Source: Roseiarcus sp963787135 | GTDB lineage: Bacteria > Pseudomonadota > Alphaproteobacteria > Rhizobiales > Beijerinckiaceae | Direction of reading: 5' to 3' | Length of the DNA: 64,000 nt | Assembly (NCBI GenBank): GCA_963787135.1 | Contig: CAWBBW010000033.1 | Location: forward strand, 186,001 to 250,000 | Shown here: piece after piece, positions 1 to 7,261 of the stretch | How the letters are laid out: each line of letters opens with the position of its first letter | Numbering within the stretch: the first letter of the stretch is position 1 | The notes under the pieces: model-generated | Told to the model about the DNA's origin: nothing | Seen by the model: the letters and a program-made list of their open reading frames with translations, nothing else | Database searches by the model: none | Made by a program: the position numbers and the translations under genes

Positions 1-288
1 CTTTCCCGCATGCCGCCACGCCTGCACGCCAAGCCAGACGAGGTAGGCCGCGCCGGTCCAGCGCAGCGCGTTGAACAAAAGGTCCGCATGCCCATGCACC
101 CAGTCGAGCCCGAAAGCGATCGCCGACAGCAAGAGAGCGTTGCCGAGCGTCGTTCCGGCAACCGTAGTCAGCGCGGCCCGGGGGCCTTGTGTGGCGCCGG
201 TCGCAATGATGAGCGTGACGATCGGGCCGGGCGTGATGATCAGGACGATCGTGATCAGGACAAAGGCCGTGAATAGCTCAGGATTCAT
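1..288 (-). CDS. LysE/RhtB-family amino-acid exporter, partial
   Basis: The reading frame starts at an ATG at 288 and runs off the left edge of the window, so only about 96 N-terminal residues are present. It opens with a hydrophobic helix containing ITPGP, followed by GATQGPRAAL and a second hydrophobic stretch. This is the usual start of LysE/RhtB translocators, which are inner-membrane exporters of amino acids or related small metabolites. The substrate cannot be read from this part. It lies upstream of, and on the same strand as, nothing else in the window, 30 bp from the TauE-like permease gene start side. Confidence 0.8.
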   Translation of the reverse strand, partial: MNPELFTAFVLITIVLIITPGPIVTLIIATGATQGPRAALTTVAGTTLGNALLLSAIAFGLDWVHGHADLLFNALRWTGAAYLVWLGVQAWRHAGK

Positions 289-318
289 GTCTGATCGCTC
301 CCGGTTCCCAACTTATGG

Positions 319-1065
319 CTATGGCGCCGTCCAGAAAAGCCCGATTGTCAGCAGCACGCCGATCGCGATCACGCCCAGCTTCAAGAGCCTCTCGTTGACG
401 GTCCTCAGCATCACCGCGCCGGCCCAGCCGCCGAACGAGGCGCCGACGGCGGTGACGGCGGCCTGCATCCAGTGGATGTCGCTGGAGAGCGCGAAGATCG
501 CGACCGCGGAGGCGTTCATGACGCCGGTGAGAATGTTCTTGCTCGCGCCGGCGGTGCGGACGGCGAGGCCCGCCATCGTCAGCGACGCCATCATCAGAAG
601 GCCGATGCCGCCGCCAAAATAGCCGCCGTAGACGGCGATGAAGAACTGCACGATCGCAGCGCCCCATGGCGGTAGATGGGCTTCGCCCGGCTGCGGGGGT
701 TTGCGAAAGAAGCTGCCCCAGGCGAAGAGCGCGGTCGCGAACAGAACGAGCCAGGGGACGAGGCGCGCGAAGACCGTCGGCGGCGTCCAGAGCAGGATCA
801 GCGCCCCGATCGCCCCACCAATCAGGCTGATGACAAAGAGCGTCCTCATCGGCAGGCCGGGCGGGCTCATCGCGTCCGACCGACCGGTGAACCCCATGAC
901 CAGCTGCGCCGGAAACAGCGCAACGGTTGACGTGATGTTCGCCGCGCGCGCGTCCATGCCGGTCAGCATCAGTGACGGCAAGGTAATGAATGAGCCGCCG
1001 CCTGCCAGCGCGTTCTGCGCGCCGGCCCAAAGCGAAGCGACGAACAGGATCGCCAGCGCCATCAT
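319..1065 (-). CDS. TauE/SafE-family sulfite/anion exporter-like permease
   Basis: A 248-residue, strongly hydrophobic protein with about seven to eight predicted membrane helices. The N-terminal AGGGSFITLPSLM segment and a second glycine-rich repeat (GGYFGGGIGLLMM) around residue 145 are the duplicated signature of the TauE/SafE (DUF81) family. Known members export sulfite or sulfoacetate, and many have no assigned substrate. The length fits the family. It follows the deaminase gene on the same strand, with only a possible 29-codon ORF between them, so co-transcription is plausible. Confidence 0.85.
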   Translation of the reverse strand: MMALAILFVASLWAGAQNALAGGGSFITLPSLMLTGMDARAANITSTVALFPAQLVMGFTGRSDAMSPPGLPMRTLFVISLIGGAIGALILLWTPPTVFARLVPWLVLFATALFAWGSFFRKPPQPGEAHLPPWGAAIVQFFIAVYGGYFGGGIGLLMMASLTMAGLAVRTAGASKNILTGVMNASAVAIFALSSDIHWMQAAVTAVGASFGGWAGAVMLRTVNERLLKLGVIAIGVLLTIGLFWTAP

Positions 1066-1081
1066 GATCGAGGGCTCCCCG

Positions 1082-1171
1082 TCATATTCGCGGCTTTCCT
1101 TTTGCGAGTTCGTCGAAAACGACCTCGCCCAAACGCAGCGTGAGATCTGCGATCTTTTCAGCCGGCGCCAT
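1082..1171 (-). CDS. possible 29-residue ORF coupled to the deaminase gene
   Basis: The ATG at 1171 overlaps the TGA of the deaminase gene by one base (TGATG), the usual arrangement for translational coupling. The 29-residue product is polar and helix-like (it contains KIADLTLRLGE and FDELAKGK). It ends 16 bp before the permease gene. No family is recognised. It could be a real microprotein or a chance ORF; the only support is the overlap and a protein-like composition. Confidence 0.3.
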   Translation of the reverse strand: MAPAEKIADLTLRLGEVVFDELAKGKPRI

Positions 1172-2499
1172 CACGCAAAGTCCCGCGCCGCCGCCCGATG
1201 CTCGGCGATCAGCGCGCCGAGGTCCAGCCCTACCGGATCCCCGTCGACGACTCGCCACTCCCCGGCGATCATCACCCGGTCGGCCCGGTGCGCGCCGCAG
1301 AGCACAAGCGCAGCGAGCGGATCGTGCGCGCCCGAGAAACGCGCCTCGTCCAGGGTGAAGAGGGCCAGATCCGCCTCGCGCCCCTCCTCGATCTTGCCGA
1401 TGTCGGAGCGTCCGAGGCAGCGCGCGGACCCCTCGGTCGCCCAGCGCAACGCGTCGAAATGCGTGACCTTGTCTGCGCCATAGCGCAGGCGCCCAATCAT
1501 CAGGGCGTGGCGCACGGCCTCCATCATATTCGAGGAATCGTTCGACGCGGAGCCATCGACTCCGAGCCCCACCGGTGATCCCGCCGCCTCGAGTTCGCAG
1601 GTCCGGCAGATGCCCGACGCCAGCACCATGTTCGAAGCGGCGCAGTGGCATACGCCGACGCCCGCTTTGCCGAGCCGCGCGATCTCCTCCGCGTTGAAGT
1701 GGATGCCGTGGGCAAGCCAGGCGCGGCTCGACATCCAGCCTGTCTCCTCGAGCAGGTCGACCGGCCTCAGGCCATACATGTCGAGGCAGAACCGCTCTTC
1801 GTCTTCGGTCTCGCAGAGATGGGTGTGAAGCTGGCAGTCGTAGAGACCGGCGAGGCGCGCGCTTTCGCTCATGAGCGCCTTCGAGATCGAGAAGGGTGAA
1901 CACGGCGCCAGCGCCATCCGAATTCGGGCGCCTGGCTTCGGGTCGTGGAAGAGCTTCAGCACGCGTTCGCTGTCGGCGAGAATCGTGTCCTCGTCCTGCA
2001 CCACGCTGTCGGGCGGCAGGCCGCCGTCCTTGACCGAAAGGTTCATCGACCCGCGCGAGACCGTCATGCGCATCCCGAGGCTGAGCGCTTCCTCGACTTC
2101 GATGTCGACCGCATTCTCGAGCCCGGCCGGATAGAGATAATGATGGTCCGCCGCTGTCGTGCAGCCCGACAGCAAGAGTTCGGTCAGCGCAAGACGGGTC
2201 GCGAGATGGATGTGGTTCGGCTTCAGCCGCGACCAGATCGGATAGAGCGCGACGAGCCAGGGAAAGAGCGCCTTGTTGATGGCTGACGGATGGGCGCGGG
2301 TCAGCGTCTGGTAAAAATGGTGGTGCGTATTGATAAGACCCGGCAGCACGACATGGCGCGAGGCGTCGAACACGGCGTCGACACGCTCCGGCGTCTCGCT
2401 GCGCCCGACGCGAGCGGCGATGCGGGTTCCTTCGACGATGAGCCCCCGCTCGGCCCCCTCGCCGAGAATCGCCAGAGGGTCCCTGATCCACGTCCGCAT
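1171..2499 (-). CDS. 8-oxoguanine deaminase (amidohydrolase superfamily)
   Basis: A 442-residue metal-dependent amidohydrolase. Visible motifs in order are LPGLINTHHHFYQT (metal-binding HxH, about residue 54), QLHTHLCETEDE (His and Glu of the active site, about 215), LAHGIHF (metal His), and GLGVDGSASNDSSN (catalytic Asp, about 310). The NTHHHFYQTLTRA context and overall length match the 8-oxoguanine deaminase group described from Pseudomonas PA0142, which hydrolyses 8-oxoguanine to urate in oxidised-purine salvage. The fallback is another cytosine deaminase or AtzA-type member. The ATG at 2499 gives the family-like start. It is followed by the short overlapping ORF and the TauE-like permease. 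Confidence 0.85.
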   Translation of the reverse strand: MRTWIRDPLAILGEGAERGLIVEGTRIAARVGRSETPERVDAVFDASRHVVLPGLINTHHHFYQTLTRAHPSAINKALFPWLVALYPIWSRLKPNHIHLATRLALTELLLSGCTTAADHHYLYPAGLENAVDIEVEEALSLGMRMTVSRGSMNLSVKDGGLPPDSVVQDEDTILADSERVLKLFHDPKPGARIRMALAPCSPFSISKALMSESARLAGLYDCQLHTHLCETEDEERFCLDMYGLRPVDLLEETGWMSSRAWLAHGIHFNAEEIARLGKAGVGVCHCAASNMVLASGICRTCELEAAGSPVGLGVDGSASNDSSNMMEAVRHALMIGRLRYGADKVTHFDALRWATEGSARCLGRSDIGKIEEGREADLALFTLDEARFSGAHDPLAALVLCGAHRADRVMIAGEWRVVDGDPVGLDLGALIAEHRAAARDFA

Positions 2500-2582
2500 G
2501 CGCGCCCTGCCCCGATCATCGAGCCTCCTTCATGGGAAGCGCAGGCGGAAGGTGTCAACCGCGAATGCGGATCAGCACCCGG

Positions 2583-3480
2583 TCACTCCCGGTCCAGCAT
2601 CCGGTTGGTGGGCCCGAGCGCGGTCAGGACCCTCGCCTCGTCGCCGCGGATGACGGCCATCTTGGCGAGGCCCGTCGCGCCCGAGCCCGCATCGAGATTG
2701 AGCCGAAAGCGTGCGATCTGATCCGCGTGCGAGGGGTTGGCCCTGGCGTCGTTGGGTGTGTGGCCGTGCACGACAAAAAATCCGCTGAACCCCCCGGGCC
2801 CCGGGGAGAACTCGAGGAAGGGCCACCGTACCCAGGCCCAGTGCGCCTCCTCGTCGAGTTCGGAGAGCGGCGTGCTCCACGGCGCCGCCAGGAACGTTTC
2901 GAGCTCGATATGCGGATTGACGCCCGCATGGACGAAAAGCACCCCTTGCGACCGCCAGTGCGAACGCAAGCTGGCGAGCCAGCCGCGCACCCGCTCGGGC
3001 GCGCCGACCCGGATCACCGTGAGAAGCTCCTCGGCGTCAACGGGCGCGACTTCGAAGTCCCGAAACTGGCGCACGACCGCGGCGCCGCCGTTGCGGAGCC
3101 AGTTCGCGAGCGCGTCGAGCGCCACGTCCCATGGCGCGTCGACGTCGAGCGCCAGCCGCATCATGGATTCGTGATTTCCCATGAGCCCGATCGAACTCTT
3201 GAGCGCCGATCAGCTGCCCGGCGCCGATCGCAAGATCGATCGCGCCGAGGCTGTCCGGGCCACGGTCGATCAAATCGCCGAGAAAGATGAGGATGCGCCT
3301 TTCGCGTCGCCGTGGCTCGCGCGCGGCTTCGTCGAGAAGCGCGCGCAGGAGATCAGTGCGGCCGTGAATGTCGCCGATGGCGAAAACCTCGACATCCGGC
3401 GCAACTGCCCGCGGCAGGATGAACGTCTGACGATCAACGACCGCGGCCACTGAATCTCCCTGTTCCGTCGGCGCAAGCAT
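2583..3480 (-). pseudogene. metallophosphoesterase (PPP-type), frameshifted
   Basis: Two reading frames together make one calcineurin-like phosphoesterase. The N-terminal frame (from ATG 3480) carries GDIHGR and FLGDLIDRGPDS. The C-terminal frame carries MGNHES, LFVHAGVNP and VVHGHTPN. These are the standard metal-binding blocks in the right order. The frames join near 3186-3188: removing one C of the CCC there (GGG on the coding strand) restores a continuous reading QEFDRLMGNHE. Either the gene is broken or the base is a sequence error. If intact it would be a Ser/Thr protein phosphatase or diadenosine-tetraphosphatase-like enzyme of about 298 residues. It is divergent from the VWA gene. Confidence 0.85.
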
Positions 3481-3517
3481 TGCACAGCCGCAAGCGGCCG
3501 CGCTAGAATTACCCTCG

Positions 3518-4693
3518 ATGTTTCTGACCTTCTTCGCCAATTTGCGCCAGGCGCACGTGCCGGTGACCCCCCGCGAGTATCTAGACCTGATGCGCGCGCT
3601 GGACGGCGACCTGGCGGAGAAGTCGGTCGACGAGTTCTATCGGCTGTCGCGCGCGCTTCTGGTCAAGGATGAGCGCAATCTCGACCGGTTCGACGTCGTC
3701 TTCGCCCACACGTTCAAGGGCGTGCTCTCCGTCTCGGCCGCGGTCGAGGCAAAGGAGTTGCCGGAAGAATGGCTGCGTCGGCTGGCTGAAAAGTTCCTGA
3801 GCCCCGAGGAGCGGGCAGAGATCGAAAAGCTCGGCTTCGACAAGCTGATGGAGACGCTGCGCCAGCGTCTGGCGGAGCAGAAAGGGCGCCATCAGGGCGG
3901 CTCGAAATGGATCGGGACCGGCGGTACGTCGCCATTCGGAGCCTACGGCGACCACCCCGAGGGCGTGCGCATCGGCCAGGACAGGGGGCGGCGGGGCAGC
4001 GCCGTCAAGGTCTGGGACAGGCGGGAGTTCAAGGATTTCGATGGTGACGCGGAACTCGGGCCGCGCAACATCAAGCTTGCGTTGAGGCGGCTCAGGCGGT
4101 TCGCGCGCGAGGGCGCGGCAGACGAACTCGACCTCGACGGCACCATCCGCTCGACAGCCGACAAGGGCTATATCGACGTCAAGCTTCGGCCCGAGCGGCG
4201 CAACGCGGTCAAAGTGCTGCTGTTTCTCGACGTCGGCGGCTCGATGGACTGGCACGTCGAGGCGGCCGAACAGCTTTTTTCAGCCGCCCAGAGCCAGTTC
4301 AAGCGGCTCGAGCATTTCTACTTCCACAATTGCCTCTACGAGACCGTCTGGAAGAACAACCGGCGCCGCGCCGAGGAACGCGTTTCGACGCGCGACCTCA
4401 TCAATTCCTACGGCCGCGACTATCGTGTCGTCTTCGTCGGCGACGCCGCGATGAGCCCTTACGAAATTGTCTCTCCGGGTGGTTCGGTGGAACATCTCAA
4501 TCCCGAACCGGGCAGGATCTGGCTCGAGCGGTCGCTGCTCGCGTGGCCGCGCACGGTCTGGATCAATCCGACGCCCGAGAATGACTGGGCCTATTCGCAG
4601 TCGACGATGATGATCGCCGACATCTTTCAGCGCCGGATGTTTCCGCTGACGCCCGACGGCGTCGAGGCCGCAATGCGGGCGCTCGCCGCCTGA
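3518..4693 (+). CDS. VWA domain protein, CoxE-like
   Basis: A 391-residue soluble protein. The N-terminal half is the helical region typical of CoxE-like proteins (FLTFFANLRQAHVPVTPREY). The C-terminal half is a von Willebrand A domain with a MIDAS-like site FLDVGGSMD around residue 237 and a second conserved block VVFVGDAAMSPYE. Members of this family normally act with a MoxR/CoxD-type AAA ATPase as a metal-insertion or complex-remodelling pair. The likely partner here is the MoxR gene at 9873-10715, about 5 kb away, rather than the adjacent gene as is common. The start ATG lies 37 bp from the divergent phosphoesterase start. Confidence 0.85.
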   Translation: MFLTFFANLRQAHVPVTPREYLDLMRALDGDLAEKSVDEFYRLSRALLVKDERNLDRFDVVFAHTFKGVLSVSAAVEAKELPEEWLRRLAEKFLSPEERAEIEKLGFDKLMETLRQRLAEQKGRHQGGSKWIGTGGTSPFGAYGDHPEGVRIGQDRGRRGSAVKVWDRREFKDFDGDAELGPRNIKLALRRLRRFAREGAADELDLDGTIRSTADKGYIDVKLRPERRNAVKVLLFLDVGGSMDWHVEAAEQLFSAAQSQFKRLEHFYFHNCLYETVWKNNRRRAEERVSTRDLINSYGRDYRVVFVGDAAMSPYEIVSPGGSVEHLNPEPGRIWLERSLLAWPRTVWINPTPENDWAYSQSTMMIADIFQRRMFPLTPDGVEAAMRALAA

Positions 4694-4700
4694 AAGCGAA

Positions 4701-5126
4701 TCACTCCCTGACGACCAGCACGGAACATTGCGCGTGGCGCACGATCGTCTTGGCGTTCGAGCCGAGCAGATAGTCGCTCATCACCGGCCGATGGGACCCG
4801 ACGACGACGAGGTCGGCGTCCCAGTCCGCCGCTTCCTGCAGGAGCTCGTGGTAAATGCCGCCCGCGCGCGCAGTCGCGCTCTTGCGCTCCGCCGGCAGGT
4901 CGATGCTGGCGATGATCGCGTCCAGCGCCTCCTGTGCGCGCTGGGCCTGCTCCATGTCGAAATCGGCAGGCACGTATTCCATGAAAGTCGCCGGAACGAC
5001 CGGCTGGACGTTGACCAACCTCAACGCGCCGCCGCCGAATTTCGCCAGCTCAAGCGCCTGCTCCAGCCCTTTGGGCGCGGCCGAGGTCTCGGTGAGGTCG
5101 ACCGCCAGAATGATGCGCTTGTACAT
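4701..5126 (-). CDS. universal stress protein (UspA family)
   Basis: A 141-residue single-domain Usp. It begins MYKRIILAVDLTE and ends with VVVGSHRP, then LLGSNAKTIVRHAQCSVLVVR, which contains the ATP-binding G-2x-G-9x-(S/T) type region of nucleotide-binding Usps. The start at 5126 is supported by a strong GGGAGGG Shine-Dalgarno sequence about 10 bases upstream; an in-frame extension to 5324 has no family similarity. It is convergent with the VWA gene (7 bp apart) and divergent from dksA, so both may belong to a stress-responsive locus. Confidence 0.9.
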   Translation of the reverse strand: MYKRIILAVDLTETSAAPKGLEQALELAKFGGGALRLVNVQPVVPATFMEYVPADFDMEQAQRAQEALDAIIASIDLPAERKSATARAGGIYHELLQEAADWDADLVVVGSHRPVMSDYLLGSNAKTIVRHAQCSVLVVRE

Positions 5127-5351
5127 GGAAAGAACCCTCCCTTGATAAAGTCCTGCGAGACCAAAGCCCCAAGCACAAAGTGGAGCGGAGAGTTTTGTCT
5201 GGCAAGCCGTCTGCGTCAAAATGCGGCAGCCGGGGCGCCCCGTGTAAAAGCCTGCTCCCGCGCCGCCTCGGCGCCCCGACAATAGTCGTTGTTCCTTTGT
5301 CGAGGGATCGCTATAAGGCCGCAAAATTCCTTCAAGGGACAGGAATCACTC

Positions 5352-5768
5352 ATGAACGATGTCGCCTCTGAAAGCTACAAGCCGTCGGACGCCGAACCGT
5401 TCATGAGCGAGCGCCAGCGCGAGTATTTCCGCCGCAAGCTGATCGCCTGGAGGGAAGCCATCCTGGCCGAAAGCCGCGACACGCTCGCTGTGCTCCAGCT
5501 GGAAAGCGAGAACCACCCCGACATCGCCGACCGCGCGTCCTCGGAGACCGACCGCGCCATCGAGCTTCGGGCAAGAGACCGGCAACGGAAGCTGATCTCG
5601 AAGATCGAGGCCGCGCTCGCGCGGATCGAGGACGGCACCTACGGCTATTGCGTGGAGACGGGCGATCCGATCTCGCTGCGACGGCTCGACGCGCGCCCCA
5701 TCGCTACGCTTTCGGTCGAGGCCCAGGAACGCCACGAGCGACGCGAGAAGATCTACCGCGACGAATAG
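5352..5768 (+). CDS. dksA: DksA-family RNA polymerase-binding transcription factor
   Basis: A 138-residue protein with the DksA coiled-coil region (REYFRRKLIAWREAILAES) and the C-terminal globular block DGTYGYCVETGDPIS and RPIATLSVEAQERHE. DksA enters the RNA polymerase secondary channel and, with ppGpp, mediates the stringent response. Only the first of the four zinc-finger cysteines remains; the others are replaced by Thr or other residues. This fits the alphaproteobacterial form that folds without zinc. The start at 5352 was chosen because the longer frame from 5289 has no family match. The usual DxxDxA tip reads HPDIADRAS. Confidence 0.9.
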   Translation: MNDVASESYKPSDAEPFMSERQREYFRRKLIAWREAILAESRDTLAVLQLESENHPDIADRASSETDRAIELRARDRQRKLISKIEAALARIEDGTYGYCVETGDPISLRRLDARPIATLSVEAQERHERREKIYRDE

Positions 5769-5827
5769 TCCCCGCCCCGGGCTGGCGCGCTGCGCGGCAG
5801 CAAATCCCGAGAAACGGCGACCAGCTT

Positions 5828-6968
5828 CTATTTTTCGCGTCCGAGCAGGCGCGCCATTTCAGCTTCCAGCAACTCGAGACCGCCAAACGGGTCCTCCGCC
5901 TTGGCGGGAGCCGGCTTTTCGATCATCGAGGGATCCGCGCCGGGCGAGGGCGGCCGACGGTCCATCGACGGCGGCGCATCGACGATGTTGGCCTTGAGTT
6001 GGCCGAATTCTGGGTTCGGCCTTTACAGTCATCGCTGCGGCGGGCGCGACCGGCGTGCCTGCGATTCTGACGCTCCCTGCAAGCGGGGTGGCTGTGGACG
6101 CGGTGTGTCCCAACTCCTTCGGAAACGCGCTCGGGCGTTCGTCTGGGCTCGGATGGGGCCCGGAGGCGGCTTTGGGAACGGGCGCCGGCGCCGCCGCAGG
6201 AGGCGGGACGGGCGCCATCGCGTGAACGTGTTTGCCCGGAAGTTGGCTCGCGGCAGCCCTGCCGCCAGTTGCGGCCACCGGGGTGATCGGAGACGGCATG
6301 GCCGGTCGGGCCGGCAGCGGACGCGGCTGAGGCTGGCTCTGGACCGGTTGAGCGGCCGGCTGGTGAACTTTCGAAGGGGCCACTGGGGGGGCGGGTTGCG
6401 CAACGGGCTCGGGCACGGCCGGGGCCGGAGGCCGCGACGCTTCCGATGGCGAAACGCTTTGTGGCCGAATCGGCCGGACTTCGCCCCGTACCATTGCTGC
6501 GGCAGGAGCGGCCGGCTGAGGCTGGGAAGGAGCCGGCTTTGCCGGCGCGGGTACGGCGGCGGGGACAAGAGGGGCGGGCGCTGGGGGCGCCGCCGGGAGC
6601 GGCTCCGTCCGGCGGGGCGGCGCGGGCTTGGACTGAGCCGCGCCGGTCATATTATTCTCGCGAGCCGCGGCGAGCGCGCGATTGATCTGCGCTTCGACCA
6701 GAACGTCGTTCGGGCCGCCGATCATGATCAGATGCTCGACGTTGTCGCGCCGCACCAACACCAGCTGCCTCTGCCCGTCGAGGCTAAACGCATCGACGAG
6801 GCCCAGTCTCGCCTGTCTCGTCCGTCCCCCCGGGACGCGCAAGCGATGGGCGAACACGAATCGGTAGAGGATCGCCAAAACCACCAGACCGGCGAGGCCG
6901 CAGGCCGCCAGGAATCCGATCTGAACCATCCGGTTGTCGGCGAAAGGAAGATCACTTAACCACTGCAT
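5828..6968 (-). pseudogene. FliO-like flagellar biosynthesis membrane protein, frameshifted near its C-terminus
   Basis: From ATG 6968 the product has one N-terminal membrane helix (about residues 14-36). It is followed by the FliO core (RLGLVDAFSLDGQRQLVLVR, then HLIMIGGPNDVLVE), then about 200 residues rich in Pro and Ala, and a C-terminal segment. FliO helps assemble the FliP/FliQ/FliR export gate. The last part reads in a different frame. Removing one G from GGG at 6012-6014 joins KAEPEFGQLKANIVDA to an ending GLELLEAEMARLLGREK with stop at 5828-5830. No other flagellar genes are nearby. The gene is either mutated or the base is an error. Its role as true FliO is moderately sure. Confidence 0.75.
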
Positions 6969-7261
6969 GCCACATCCAACGTTCGCGCCGCGCCGACCGC
7001 GCAAAACTCAATCTGTGCGCTCCAGCGCGGCGACGGCCCCCGTCCCGTGCCCAACGACCAGAGCGCGTGCGATGAAAAGCTGGCCCTGCAAGACTTTCGA
7101 GCCTCGCAAGACCGGCGCTTGTGCCCGCCGCTCGGGACGAGCCGGGCCGACACTCATATCAAAACGCGATCCCGTTGAAAACTGTGGTTCTTGCCTCGTT
7201 TTGGCCGTGGTCGCGCCTTGCGGCGTCGAGACTTCGAACGGCCTGCATGCTAGCAAGAAGC

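Noticed and set aside
3037..3182. A programmed frameshift in the phosphoesterase gene
   Set aside because: No slippery heptamer or downstream structure is evident, and the same one-base homopolymer pattern occurs in three unrelated genes.
5901..6959. 352-residue Gly/Arg-rich open frame on the plus strand
   Set aside because: It is the antisense of the Pro/Ala-rich FliO-like tail; its composition is that of a shadow frame.
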